Below are positions 45,628-55,182 of a stretch of 64,000 nt of DNA, piece after piece. A model generated the notes under the pieces. The model was given only the letters and a program-made list of their open reading frames with translations, was not told the DNA's origin and searched no databases. Made by a program: the position numbers and the translations under genes. Each line of letters starts with the position of its first letter. Within the stretch, counting starts at the first letter, position 1. Source of the DNA: Parapedobacter sp. SGR-10 (GTDB lineage: Bacteria; Bacteroidota; Bacteroidia; Sphingobacteriales; Sphingobacteriaceae); assembly GCF_011030405.1 (NCBI RefSeq), contig NZ_JAAJTJ010000001.1, positions 186,001 to 250,000 on the forward strand, read 5' to 3'.

Positions 45628-48090
45628 TTACAGAGACCTTGACGACGACCGAGCCTCTTTCACACGACGGTATATAGCCATCAGAAAGCCAATAGTCATG
45701 ATAATTGTACCACTCCAAAAGAAATTGATATACGGAAACTTGATTGCCTTAAAGACGATCCATTTCTTTTCGGGTAGTGGCTTTTGATAGACCATGACTT
45801 CCAGTTTGTCACGCTGCGGATAGATATTCGTAAACCTAAAACGCAATCCTTGCTCTACGACATCCTTATTGAAATCGTACACCGTGCCACTTTTCAATAA
45901 ATATATGGGTTCTACCGGAAATTCCTTTCCTTCAGCAGAGATTACTTTTATCTTTAATCCCACAATGACATCCTCAGGAGCCAATGGCAGATTTTGCAAA
46001 TGTGCATTTCTGTTGATCCCTTCGATGACAAAAACTCCGTTGCGATATCGTAGTGTATCGCCTATATTCACTTCATAGGTCGCCGGTTCATCGTACTCTT
46101 CGTATCCGGTCTTTTCCCCATCATTGGCGGGAGCCTGCGAATCGAGCGAAGCCGCTGTGATCAGTGTATAGATATCATGTGTCAGGTAGTGTTTGGTCGC
46201 AGGTGTACCAATGAGTCCACCCATATCTGGATTGTTTTGGGCAAAAGGGCTCAGTACGAATTGCTCCTTCACCTTCCCCGATTCTTCGTCAATCTTTTCA
46301 TACTTGATATGGTAATACACATTGGGTGGAGCCACGCTATCCCCTACATAGGTGATCTTGTAATCACCCATCTGCACAGGTTCCCCTTCGGTCAGGAAGA
46401 GATTTTCTCCCGGATCGGTAAATTTGTCGCCTTCCTTTCCAAAGTTTTTCACACCGATATATCCACTTTCATTGATGGAGATCACCTCATTCGTCGCCGC
46501 AGCGATCAAGGCACCCAACACCAACAGGGCAAAGCCAATATGGGATACCGCCGACCCGGTCAACTTCCATTTGCCTTGGATAGCATCGGCCAATACACGT
46601 CCATTGACCAAAATACAATAAATGGATGTAAAGGTAATCAAGATATACATGAGATTCGTGTACAGCTTGGTAAAATACACAACGGCGGCCGAGAGCAGTA
46701 AAGCAACCAGCAAGGTGGCCAAAGTAGCTGCCCAAAAACGTTTAGGTTCTGTTTTTTTATATTTGAGGAACTGCGTGAACCCGGTCACCAAAAGAATGAC
46801 AACTGCAAAAGCTCCCTGAAACTGATTGAAGTGTGCTATAGGGTCAATCGGCGGAGCCACTTTCGTACCAAATAAGGTATTGAACACAGGAATAGAAGTC
46901 GTCGCAATCATCTGCACACAAGCTACGGTCAACACCAAAGCTCCAATAAACATCCAAAACTCACGGGAATAGATGTCTTCCTCTTTTTGCGTGCTGGGCA
47001 TCTCTTTTCTTCTCCACACCAACAAGCCGATCATAATGACCAAAAAGGTTAGATTAAACAGGATCAACTGGCCCGACATACCCAAGCTCGTAAACGAGTG
47101 TACGGAGGTCTCTCCCAATATCCCACTACGCGTCAAGTAAGAAGCATAAATAACCAGTACAAAACTCACCAGAGACAACAAGGTAGCCGTAAAAAAACCA
47201 TGTCCCGAATGCTTAAAAGCCAATATGACATGCACGGCCGCAATCAACGTAAACCACGGAATGATGGATACGTTCTCCACAGGATCCCACGCCCAAAAAC
47301 CGCCAAAGTTCAACGCTTCATACGCCCAGAAAGATCCCATAATGATCCCTGTTCCCAATATCATGACAGCAAACAATGCCCAGGGAAGACCGGGATTCAA
47401 CCATTCCCTGTAACGACGTTGCCAAAGTCCTGCAGCAGCATAGGCAAATGGGACGATCATGGAAGCAAAACCTAAAAACAACGTAGGCGGGTGGATGACC
47501 ATCCAGTAATTTTGCAACAAAGCATTCAATCCCCGTGGACGAATCATGGATAAGTAATTCGGATCAAAGAATATAGGAGCTTCCAACGCATCGCGAAGCA
47601 ATATAAAAGGCGAGCTACCTATTCTTGATCCAAAGACCTCAACCCCTAGCAACATACTGGCCAAAAATGTCTGGCAGAGCATCACAAAGGTCATAACCGG
47701 ACTCTCCCAGCTTTTGGCCCTCCATACCAGAACAACACCTAATACATTCTGCCAAAACATCCATAGCCAAAAGCTACCTTCCTGGCCTTCCCAAAAAGAA
47801 GAAATAATATAGTGTGTCGGAAGTTGCTCATCAGAGTGCGCAAAAGCGTAATGATACTCAAACAAATGGTTGTAGATAATGTAAAAAAGTACGCTACCAA
47901 TGACAACAACCGAAAGTGTGTTTAACCAAAAACCGACCCGTCCCAACGTTTTCCAAGACTTTTCTGTTGGATTCTGGGTTGCAAAGAAGTAGCTGATAAA
48001 GGAAAGTAAGGCTGCTACGAACGAGAGAACGACAAAAAACTGGCCTATTTTTCCGGGAAGAAGGTTTTCACCTACGTAGTTTACATCCAT
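45628..48090 (-). CDS. ccmF: Cytochrome c biogenesis protein CcmF/CcsA type
   Basis: 820 residues with about 15 membrane helices and a periplasmic C-terminal region. The heme-handling tryptophan-rich motif GGFWAWDPVENVSIIPWF lies near residue 270. CcmF takes heme from holo-CcmE and attaches it to apocytochrome c. The gene begins 54 nt after ccmE in the same direction. Other ccm genes (A, B, C) are not upstream in the window. Confidence 0.92.
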   Translation of the reverse strand: MDVNYVGENLLPGKIGQFFVVLSFVAALLSFISYFFATQNPTEKSWKTLGRVGFWLNTLSVVVIGSVLFYIIYNHLFEYHYAFAHSDEQLPTHYIISSFWEGQEGSFWLWMFWQNVLGVVLVWRAKSWESPVMTFVMLCQTFLASMLLGVEVFGSRIGSSPFILLRDALEAPIFFDPNYLSMIRPRGLNALLQNYWMVIHPPTLFLGFASMIVPFAYAAAGLWQRRYREWLNPGLPWALFAVMILGTGIIMGSFWAYEALNFGGFWAWDPVENVSIIPWFTLIAAVHVILAFKHSGHGFFTATLLSLVSFVLVIYASYLTRSGILGETSVHSFTSLGMSGQLILFNLTFLVIMIGLLVWRRKEMPSTQKEEDIYSREFWMFIGALVLTVACVQMIATTSIPVFNTLFGTKVAPPIDPIAHFNQFQGAFAVVILLVTGFTQFLKYKKTEPKRFWAATLATLLVALLLSAAVVYFTKLYTNLMYILITFTSIYCILVNGRVLADAIQGKWKLTGSAVSHIGFALLVLGALIAAATNEVISINESGYIGVKNFGKEGDKFTDPGENLFLTEGEPVQMGDYKITYVGDSVAPPNVYYHIKYEKIDEESGKVKEQFVLSPFAQNNPDMGGLIGTPATKHYLTHDIYTLITAASLDSQAPANDGEKTGYEEYDEPATYEVNIGDTLRYRNGVFVIEGINRNAHLQNLPLAPEDVIVGLKIKVISAEGKEFPVEPIYLLKSGTVYDFNKDVVEQGLRFRFTNIYPQRDKLEVMVYQKPLPEKKWIVFKAIKFPYINFFWSGTIIMTIGFLMAIYRRVKEARSSSRSL

Positions 48091-48143
48091 TATTAAAGTA
48101 AAAAAACAAAAGTAAAAAGTAAAAAATGAAGGTATCTCTCCAA

Positions 48144-48554
48144 CTATTTATAATCTAGATAAGCTGTTGTTTCGATCACTTCGACTTCATCTTGATTGTA
48201 TTTTGACGGGCATTTCATCAAGATCTTTGTTGCACGAAAAACATCGCCTTCCATTTTTCCGGTCAGCACGATCTGTTCTGAACGTTCGATATCCTGTGGC
48301 TTCGATCCATTGAAGACGACCTTACATTCCGTACTGTCATTGTCATACATGTAGAAAGAAAAATGATTGGCATCCTTAACCGGATCATAAAACAACTCCT
48401 TCTCCTTATTCAACACGCCCACCACGTACAGTTCAGTTTTCTTTTCCTTAGCTTCTGTAAAGGTCGAATATGTGCTCGAATCGGTATAAATGACCATAAT
48501 CATCGCAATCGCAATCGCAATAATAACAATTAGGATGATAGAACTCTTTTTCAT
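48144..48554 (-). CDS. ccmE: Heme chaperone CcmE, cysteine (CxxxY) type
   Basis: 136 residues from the ATG at 48554 (MKKSSIILIV; upstream ATG adds 9 residues). One N-terminal membrane helix, then an OB-fold beta-barrel. Instead of the HxxxY heme-binding motif of proteobacterial CcmE, it has CPSKY (Cys115, Tyr119), the CxxxY form described for Desulfovibrio and archaeal CcmE. Heme would be bound covalently through Cys before transfer by CcmF. Confidence 0.88.
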   Translation of the reverse strand: MKKSSIILIVIIAIAIAMIMVIYTDSSTYSTFTEAKEKKTELYVVGVLNKEKELFYDPVKDANHFSFYMYDNDSTECKVVFNGSKPQDIERSEQIVLTGKMEGDVFRATKILMKCPSKYNQDEVEVIETTAYLDYK

Positions 48555-48652
48555 ATCGTTTTTCGCATTACCAAAGTACAAAATTACGAAAAGGTAATGG
48601 AATGGAGGAATTTAGCAAATGATCCGATCTATTTAGAACTGTTCTAATCTAC

Positions 48653-48694
48653 AGCGAATGTAGAGACGCAATGCATTGCGTCTCTACATTCGCT
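48653..48694. repeat. 42-bp perfect palindrome
   Basis: 21-bp arms without a spacer, centre ATGCAT, sequence AGCGAATGTAGAGACGCAAT and complement. A further partial copy GCATTACGTCTCTA follows at 48701-48714. It lies between the start of ccmE and the end of the symporter gene and can act as a terminator for the symporter. Confidence 0.9.
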
Positions 48695-48704
48695 GGTACA
48701 AGCA

Positions 48705-49931
48705 TTACGTCTCTATCGTTGAGGGTGAAAACCTCGCCACCAACATCGCCGCCACTGTATCACCTGTGGCATTCAATACCGTCGCCAACGGATCGACCAA
48801 AGCACCGATAATCATGACTGCCGGAACAGCCTCATTGGGAATACCGTACACCGATATCATGAGCATCTCCCCGATAAATCCTCCGTTGGGGATGCCACCA
48901 GCGACCATGCTGACCAGTATCGTAATCCCTATAGCTGTAATAATTGTAGAAGGTTCGAAAAAATTCCACCCCAAAATGGCAAATGCCACATATATCTTTA
49001 AAATAGAAGATATAGCTGACCCATTTTTGTACAAAGTATTGCCCAAGGTAATGACCACATTGGCAATTGCATCTGGGATTCCCATTCCTTTCGCAGCAAG
49101 CAGGTTCGATGGTAAAGTCGCTAAGCTACTACAAGTACTTAGTGCCGTGAGTGACGGTGTGATATTGAATGTCCAATAATCCTTAACCCCTTGGTTTCCG
49201 CGCGCAACAAAAGCATAAAATGAGAATACTGTGAAAAAGAAAATCGTACCAAAAACATAATAAAAAGCAAGAGGCTTCGCATAAAAGCCAAATAATTCGG
49301 GACCTAAGGTCTTTACCTGATACGCAAAATAAGCCCCCAAACCGATAGGCCCTGCTTTCATGAGCATGTTGAGCATGTTTTTCATGACTTCATTGCCTGC
49401 TCTTAAAAATGCCTGGAAAGGCTTCGCCACTTCGCCGCTCTTGCGTACGGCTATACCAACCAAAAAAGAAAAGATGACAAAAGCCAGTATATTCTGCCGG
49501 GACAGCAGATCGGCAAATTCCCCCACGGTCAGGAACCGTACGATCTTGTCTCCCCAACCGTCATTCGGATCTTCGGACAAGACCTCCGATAGAGCTGTCG
49601 TGTCCTTCATGGCCGTAACCGGGAAAAACCACAATGCAATAGTGGTAAGCAATGCGGCAATGACTATCGTCACAAGAAAAACACCAATCATCGTCGACAA
49701 TATACGTCCAAGTTGACTATTGTGCTCGATATTGGCAATGGATGAAGCTATCGCAAAAAACAATAAAGGTATGACAGAGACAAACAACAGATTCAGAAAT
49801 ACATCGCCCAAGGGCTTGATCGTAGGAATTAGTTCTGGCAAAAACAAACCGATCAAGCTTCCGATAGTGATACCCACGAGAAGAAGTATAATACTGCTGT
49901 AGTTTGTTATTATTTTATTCATATTTGTCAT
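48705..49931 (-). CDS. Dicarboxylate/amino acid:cation symporter (DAACS)
   Basis: 408 residues from ATG 49931. Multiple membrane helices; SLATLPSNLLAAK and the later VAGGIPNGGFIGEML segment correspond to the re-entrant loop hairpins and substrate region of GltPh-type transporters. Imports glutamate, aspartate or C4-dicarboxylates with H+ or Na+. An earlier in-frame ATG at 49970 is less likely. Confidence 0.93.
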   Translation of the reverse strand: MTNMNKIITNYSSIILLLVGITIGSLIGLFLPELIPTIKPLGDVFLNLLFVSVIPLLFFAIASSIANIEHNSQLGRILSTMIGVFLVTIVIAALLTTIALWFFPVTAMKDTTALSEVLSEDPNDGWGDKIVRFLTVGEFADLLSRQNILAFVIFSFLVGIAVRKSGEVAKPFQAFLRAGNEVMKNMLNMLMKAGPIGLGAYFAYQVKTLGPELFGFYAKPLAFYYVFGTIFFFTVFSFYAFVARGNQGVKDYWTFNITPSLTALSTCSSLATLPSNLLAAKGMGIPDAIANVVITLGNTLYKNGSAISSILKIYVAFAILGWNFFEPSTIITAIGITILVSMVAGGIPNGGFIGEMLMISVYGIPNEAVPAVMIIGALVDPLATVLNATGDTVAAMLVARFSPSTIET

Positions 49932-50314
49932 TATGCATTCACTATCCTTAGTGACCGCTACGCTCAACACTAAGGATTTTTCAATGAATAGTAGTCTTCA
50001 GACTGTCTATTATAAATGGAGTCAAAGACTCTTCTTCATTTAGAAAATTCGTAGAGGCCCTACGCCGTGCCTCGCCTTTGGCGATGGGAACTCTACGAAT
50101 AGTAAGCTTATCGAGTACTAAAATAGTTTTTTTGTTTTAGATTTGAATAGGGTGCACGACAAAATGCAGATTATTGAAAAAAATCATTACCATTCCGCTA
50201 GTTTTGTCATCCCGAGGTACGAGGGATCTATAACTATTATAGATGTCTCTTATCGTCGACATGACATAAAACGGATATTTGTCGTGCACTCATTTGAATG
50301 AAATAAATTGCACA
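49932..50314. other. Intergenic region with three hairpins
   Basis: Contains a stem TCCTTAGTG/CACTAAGGA (49945-49953 with 49968-49976) in the symporter leader, a 10-bp stem ATTCGTAGAG/CTCTACGAAT (50047-50056 with 50091-50100), and a family D element TGTCAT...ATGACA (50205-50266). No gene seen. Confidence 0.6.
50205..50266. repeat. Palindrome family D, copy 1
   Basis: Bounded by TGTCAT and ATGACA with an inner stem ATCTATA/TATAGAT. Confidence 0.5.
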
Positions 50315-51016
50315 ATGGATTTTGTAACGACGGGTGACGGATCAAAAACACTTTACCATGCTGACGTAGGCGAACATTACCATTCCAAGCATGGAGCACT
50401 TCAAGAGAGCCAACACGTATTTCTGAAATCCGGGTTGCAGTTTTTTTTGGAAAAAGAAGATAAAAGTTCTGTTGCTGTTTTGGAAGTTGGTTTTGGAACA
50501 GGTTTAAATTTTTTGTTGACAGCCGAGTATTGCACACAGCATAGCATCGGTCTGGACTACTGCGGTATAGAAGCATATCCATTGTCTTTGGACACCCTCG
50601 AGCAGTCTGGTTATGCTACCTATGTACAGGATAAGATTTGGAAAACCTTTACCCATAATTATCCAAAAGCACTATCTGAGTACGTTCAACTCGATTATTT
50701 TGTCGGGTTGCAGATTCCTCACACGAAAGTATTGGATTTTGAAACAGAAAAAAGCTTTGATGTTATTTACTTCGATGCTTTTGCGGCCGTACATCAACCC
50801 GAAATGTGGAACGATGCGACATTGGCCCATGTCACGAAATTTCTGAAACCCGGTGGAGTCTTTGTCACCTACGCCATTACCGGAAACCTAAAACGAAGCA
50901 TGAAAGCCTTGGGCTTCTCCATTGAAAAAGCACCCGGAGCACCTGGTAAAAGGGAGATGCTGCGCGCAGTCAAGCTACACACTGCCCGACACGATGGCGC
51001 CAAACCGTCTGGCTAA
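50315..51016 (+). CDS. mnmD: tRNA 5-methylaminomethyl-2-thiouridine methyltransferase, MnmD type
   Basis: 233 residues from ATG 50315; the frame continues upstream only to a TTG. SAM motif EVGFGTGLNFLL, then the FDVIYFDAFAAVHQPEMW and FVTYAITGNLKRSM segments characteristic of the stand-alone MnmC2/DUF752 methyltransferase. It completes mnm5s2U34 in wobble positions of tRNA. The MnmC1 oxidase domain is absent. Confidence 0.9.
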   Translation: MDFVTTGDGSKTLYHADVGEHYHSKHGALQESQHVFLKSGLQFFLEKEDKSSVAVLEVGFGTGLNFLLTAEYCTQHSIGLDYCGIEAYPLSLDTLEQSGYATYVQDKIWKTFTHNYPKALSEYVQLDYFVGLQIPHTKVLDFETEKSFDVIYFDAFAAVHQPEMWNDATLAHVTKFLKPGGVFVTYAITGNLKRSMKALGFSIEKAPGAPGKREMLRAVKLHTARHDGAKPSG

Positions 51017-51019
51017 CCC

Positions 51020-51187
51020 CTACCGCCCCAATAATTTTGTCAAGATCCATATCACAAGGGCTACTACAATAACAACTATGATTATTCCGGACCAAAAGCC
51101 TGCTTTGAAAATCCCCTCAATCACCGAACATCCGGTCATCTGTAGAAGGATCAATGCCATAAGAGGTATCTGTATTGCTTTCTTCAT
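51020..51187 (-). CDS. Small membrane lipoprotein
   Basis: 55 residues from ATG 51187. Signal with lipobox LLQMTGC (Cys near 19), then SVIEGIFKAGFW and one strong membrane helix (about 32-50). Similar tiny proteins are frequent in this phylum; function unknown. Convergent with mnmD, stops 3 nt apart. Confidence 0.7.
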   Translation of the reverse strand: MKKAIQIPLMALILLQMTGCSVIEGIFKAGFWSGIIIVVIVVALVIWILTKLLGR

Positions 51188-51268
51188 CTTGTTATTTTTA
51201 TTGTATAACAAAATAAAGGTGGGATGGTTTGCCGGGTCGTTCAAAAAATCTTTGTCAATGCGTTATTT

Positions 51269-51340
51269 TGTCATGTTGACGATAGGAAACATCTTAAATA
51301 TAGTACCTAATTATAGATTCTTCCTATCGTCAGAATGACA
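51269..51340. repeat. Palindrome family D, copy 2
   Basis: TGTCATGTTGACGATAGGAA ... TTCCTATCGTCAGAATGACA, imperfect 20-bp arms with a 32-nt centre. Lies between the sugar isomerase-like gene end and the small lipoprotein start. Confidence 0.7.
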
Positions 51341-51372
51341 GTTGTTTTTCAAGCAACCTGATGATTTTAGAT

Positions 51373-52362
51373 CTACAGCTTAGCTAAATACTTTTGCACA
51401 AAATCATAACTCTTCTTTACACTTTCAAACTTATTCGGGAGATAAATCTGATCCTGCTCGACAAAAGCATAATCCAGTCCTGCAACCTCGGCACTATCCT
51501 TTAGCGCTACGTAATCTATTGTGCCTGTCCCCACTTCGGTAAATCTGACCTCTTTAGCATTAATGCTGTCCAAGGGCATACTGTCGTAGGGTTCACCTAC
51601 TACAGGAGTGGTGTAGGCACGATCCATATCCTTGATGTGCCATAGTGGAAACCTTCCGGGAAATTTGGTAAAATAGGAAACCGGATTAATTCCGGATTTT
51701 TCGGCCCAGAAGATATCCAATTCAAAGACAACCAGATTGGGTTCGGTAAACGCCAATAAGATATCCAGCCCTTTTGTACCATTCGGAAAACTGCGGAATT
51801 CCCAAAAGTGGTTGTGATATCCCATTTTGATACCCGCCTTTTGTGCCATTTCCCCGGCTTTGTTCAGCTGTTCGGCCGCATATTGATAGTCTTCTATTTT
51901 CAGATTATTCAAGTCAAACATCGGAGTGACAGGCGCAATGATATACTTTTGTCCGAGCTTGTGCGCTACTTCAATATATTTCTCTACACTTTCCTTGTCC
52001 TGGTGGTCTTTACTCAGATACTTTGAAAGGTCGTAATGTCCGCTATAAGACTGGAGATTGTTATCCTTTAAGATTTTTTGGAGATCATCTACTGTCAATC
52101 CCCAAAACTGATCTGTATCCGTATTTAAACCAAAAGTTTCTACATGGCTGTACCCGATCTTGGCGACCGTTTCCAGGGTAACACGGGGATCTGCATCCAG
52201 CAGGTCTCTCAAAGTATAGAGCTGCAGACCTATATTGGCAAATGGGCCTTTACCCTTAGCTTTTGTCCCACCACCACATGCTGTCAGATAAGTGCTTCCC
52301 AACCATGTACCTAGGATACCTAACCCGGTGTTTTTTATAAAATCTCTTCTGGACTTGTGCAT
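51373..52362 (-). CDS. Tat-exported sugar phosphate isomerase/epimerase-like TIM-barrel protein
   Basis: 329 residues. Twin-arginine signal SRRDFIKNTG followed by a lipobox YLTAC, so an exported lipoprotein. The body is a xylose isomerase-like TIM barrel (GLQLYTLRDLL, GYHNHFWEF, FELDIFW, HIKDMD) with the expected metal-binding Glu/Asp/His. Such proteins act on sugars or sugar acids; the exact reaction is unknown. Confidence 0.9.
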   Translation of the reverse strand: MHKSRRDFIKNTGLGILGTWLGSTYLTACGGGTKAKGKGPFANIGLQLYTLRDLLDADPRVTLETVAKIGYSHVETFGLNTDTDQFWGLTVDDLQKILKDNNLQSYSGHYDLSKYLSKDHQDKESVEKYIEVAHKLGQKYIIAPVTPMFDLNNLKIEDYQYAAEQLNKAGEMAQKAGIKMGYHNHFWEFRSFPNGTKGLDILLAFTEPNLVVFELDIFWAEKSGINPVSYFTKFPGRFPLWHIKDMDRAYTTPVVGEPYDSMPLDSINAKEVRFTEVGTGTIDYVALKDSAEVAGLDYAFVEQDQIYLPNKFESVKKSYDFVQKYLAKL

Positions 52363-52463
52363 AGGATTATCTTTTATTGAAGAAATAAAGATATAAAAAT
52401 TGTAAATAAAAAAGGATTCTTGTGACTAAGAATCCTTTTTATTTATAATGTACTAAAGTCTAT

Positions 52464-53027
52464 TTAGACCGTCATGATGTCCTTTTCCTTCAATTCTGCC
52501 AATTGGTCTACCTTGACGATATAGGTATCTGTCAATTTCTGTACTTCTGCCTCTCCGGCTTTGATCTCATCTTCGGAAGCACCGTCATTTTTCAGTTTTT
52601 TGATAGATTCATTTGTATCTTTACGTATGTTACGCACGGCTACACGACCTTTCTCGGCTTCTTCTTTTGCTTTTTTGACCAATTCCCGTCTTCTTTCTTC
52701 GGTCAATGGTGGGATAACCAGGCGTATAATAGAACCATCATTTTGTGGATTCAAGCCCAAGTTTGAATCGATAATGGCCTTTTCAATGGCCGACAACAGA
52801 CTTTTCTCCCAAGGTTGGATAACGATTGTGCGGGCATCTGTCGTGTTGACATTACTGACCTGAGACAGAGGAGTCGCCGATCCGTAATAATCCACATGGA
52901 TACCGTCCAACATAGATGGATTCGCTTTGCCTGCACGTATCTTAGTCAGTTCGGATTCGGTATGTGCAACTGCTTTGATCATTTTTTCCTTGCAGTCGTC
53001 AAGTTCTATGGATATCAGTTCGTTCAT
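52464..53027 (-). CDS. frr: Ribosome recycling factor
   Basis: 187 residues, three-helix bundle. Conserved LTKIRAGKANPSMLDGI, PWEKSLLSAIEKAI and LTEERRRELVKKAKEEAE segments. Splits post-termination ribosomes with EF-G. Co-directional with pyrH 23 nt upstream, the conserved pyrH-frr order. Confidence 0.97.
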   Translation of the reverse strand: MNELISIELDDCKEKMIKAVAHTESELTKIRAGKANPSMLDGIHVDYYGSATPLSQVSNVNTTDARTIVIQPWEKSLLSAIEKAIIDSNLGLNPQNDGSIIRLVIPPLTEERRRELVKKAKEEAEKGRVAVRNIRKDTNESIKKLKNDGASEDEIKAGEAEVQKLTDTYIVKVDQLAELKEKDIMTV

Positions 53028-53050
53028 ATGTCTATATTTTTTAAACTTCG

Positions 53051-53755
53051 TTAGCTGACTATAGTACCTACATGTTCGCCATTTGCCAATTTTTTCAGAT
53101 TGCCTGGTTTATTCATGTCAAATACAATAATAGGCAAATTGTTCTCTTGGCATAACGTGAAGGCTGTCATGTCCATGACATTGAGTCCTTTTTCATATAC
53201 CTCGGTAAATGAGATGCTGTCAAAACGTTGTGCATCGGGATTTTTTTCAGGATCTGCTGTATAGATGCCGTCCACACGTGTGCCTTTCAATACCGCATCG
53301 GCATTGATCTCGATAGCCCGTAGGGATGCTGCAGTATCCGTAGTGAAATAAGGATTTCCAGTTCCTGCACCAAAGATGACGATCCTTCCTTTCTCCAAAT
53401 GACGAACGGCCCTGCGACGAATAAAAGGTTCACAGATCTGTTCCATCTTGATCGCTGTCAACAGACGTGTTTTCAATCCCACTTTTTCCAAGGCATCTTG
53501 CAAAGCCATGCTATTGATCACAGTGGCAAGCATACCCATATAATCGGCTTGTACACGATCCATTCCTGCCTTTTCTGCACTCAGCCCCCTGTATATATTG
53601 CCCCCGCCGATGACGATAGCAATTTCTAAGCCTTGTTCATGAATTTCTTTGATATCGTTTGCATATTGAGCAACCCTATTGATGTCGATACCATAATTTT
53701 GTTCGCCCATCAAGGCTTCGCCACTGAGTTTAAGTAGGATACGTTTATATTTCAT
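53051..53755 (-). CDS. pyrH: UMP kinase
   Basis: 234 residues from ATG 53755 ([17 protein letters not shown]), chosen over an upstream ATG that adds nine residues. Amino-acid-kinase fold with [10 protein letters not shown] and [18 protein letters not shown]. Phosphorylates UMP to UDP in pyrimidine synthesis. Confidence 0.96.
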   Translation of the reverse strand: MKYKRILLKLSGEALMGEQNYGIDINRVAQYANDIKEIHEQGLEIAIVIGGGNIYRGLSAEKAGMDRVQADYMGMLATVINSMALQDALEKVGLKTRLLTAIKMEQICEPFIRRRAVRHLEKGRIVIFGAGTGNPYFTTDTAASLRAIEINADAVLKGTRVDGIYTADPEKNPDAQRFDSISFTEVYEKGLNVMDMTAFTLCQENNLPIIVFDMNKPGNLKKLANGEHVGTIVS

Positions 53756-53819
53756 TCGTTGTCTTTTTTGGAATAGTTCCAAAGGCCAAAGATATAATTT
53801 TTTTTAGTCTCCCGAATAA

Positions 53820-53852
53820 AACTTTGCCAAAGTTCTCAACTTTGGCAAAGTT
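53820..53852. terminator. Palindrome family A: hairpin after bshA
   Basis: 15-bp perfect arms AACTTTGCCAAAGTT-CTC-AACTTTGGCAAAGTT, just past the bshA stop and before pyrH. Confidence 0.75.
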
Positions 53853-53859
53853 CAAAGGA

Positions 53860-54999
53860 TCAGGCTAAATTTTTTGCGTGATCGATTGCCTGTTGGTAAT
53901 ATTCTTCATATTGTGGCAGTATCTTAGACAGCTCAAAATCTGTAGCTCTTTGATAGGCTGCTTTCTTGAACTTTTCTAATCGATCACAATCCTCCAATAT
54001 ATGGATGGCATGTTGTGCCATACCCTCTATATCGCCAATATCGCTCAAGAATCCCGTCACACCTTGGACATTGAGTTCAGGAAGACCTCCTGTATTGGAA
54101 GAAACGACCGGAACACCACACGCCATAGCTTCCAATGCCGCAAGGCCAAAACTTTCGGACGAAGAAGGCATTAAAAACAAATCAGATACAGACAATATTT
54201 CTTCGATGGCATCCTGTTTACCCAAGAAGCGTACATCGTTGCATATCTCCAATTGGCGACAAAGTTCCTCCGCATTGCCACGCTCAGGTCCATCACCGAC
54301 CATCAGCAATTTACTGGGGATCTGTTGGTTGACCTGGTAGAAGATACGAACCACATCCGTGACATTTTTTACTTTTCTAAAATTAGAGGTATGCACCAGT
54401 ATACGTTCGTCGTCGGGCGCAATAGCTTTTTTAAAGTGTTCCCTTCTCTTGTTGACAAATCGGTTCAAGTCAATAAAATTGGGTATTACTTTTATTTCAC
54501 GGCTGATGTCAAAAAAACTCAACGTCTGCTGTTTTAAGCTGTCAGATACCGTCGTGACACCATCCGATTCGTTGATCGAAAACGTAACCACGGGCTTGAA
54601 GCTCTTATCCCTGCCAACCAAGGTGATATCCGTACCATGTAGCGTCGTGATGACTGGAATATCGATACCATAGGTCTTGAGTATCTGTTTGGCCAAATAA
54701 GCTGCCGAGGCATGGGGAATAGCATAGTGTACATGCAATACATCCAATTGTTCAAAACGGACTACATCGACCAACTTGCTGGCCAATGCCGATTCGTAAG
54801 GCGGAAAGTCAAACAACGGATATTGTGCAACGGCGACTTCATGATAGAATAGATTTTCCGAAAAAAAGTCCAACCGCGCAGGTTGGCTATACGTGATAAA
54901 ATGCACCTGGTGTCCATTGGAAGCCAGCCCTTTGCCCAGTTCTGTCGCGACAACACCGCTGCCTCCAAATGTGGGATAACAAACTATTCCTATTTTCAT
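53860..54999 (-). CDS. bshA: N-acetyl-alpha-D-glucosaminyl L-malate synthase
   Basis: 379 residues, GT4 glycosyltransferase. N-terminal CYPTFGGSGVVATELG and the C-terminal SESFGLAALEAMACGVPVV nucleotide-sugar motif are diagnostic of BshA. Transfers GlcNAc from UDP-GlcNAc to malate, the first step in bacillithiol synthesis, a thiol used by Bacteroidota. Confidence 0.95.
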   Translation of the reverse strand: MKIGIVCYPTFGGSGVVATELGKGLASNGHQVHFITYSQPARLDFFSENLFYHEVAVAQYPLFDFPPYESALASKLVDVVRFEQLDVLHVHYAIPHASAAYLAKQILKTYGIDIPVITTLHGTDITLVGRDKSFKPVVTFSINESDGVTTVSDSLKQQTLSFFDISREIKVIPNFIDLNRFVNKRREHFKKAIAPDDERILVHTSNFRKVKNVTDVVRIFYQVNQQIPSKLLMVGDGPERGNAEELCRQLEICNDVRFLGKQDAIEEILSVSDLFLMPSSSESFGLAALEAMACGVPVVSSNTGGLPELNVQGVTGFLSDIGDIEGMAQHAIHILEDCDRLEKFKKAAYQRATDFELSKILPQYEEYYQQAIDHAKNLA

Positions 55000-55028
55000 G
55001 AAGTTTTGTTTTTATGTGTTAAAGTCAT

Positions 55029-55106
55029 GTCAGTTATGATGGTGAAGATGGTTACGAAAGCCTTAGTTCTCCTTCACTTTCATAACTACCATAACCTCCA
55101 TCACTT
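55029..55106. repeat. Repeat family G, copy 2
   Basis: GTCAGTTATGATGGTGAAG...CATAACCTCCATCAC, similar to 44459-44535, upstream of bshA. Confidence 0.5.
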
Positions 55107-55182
55107 TTATTGCTATATTTAAACGCCCAAATTTAAGTAAGGTTTTTTAATCGTACTGCAATAAATAGGTAAAGTTTGTGTT

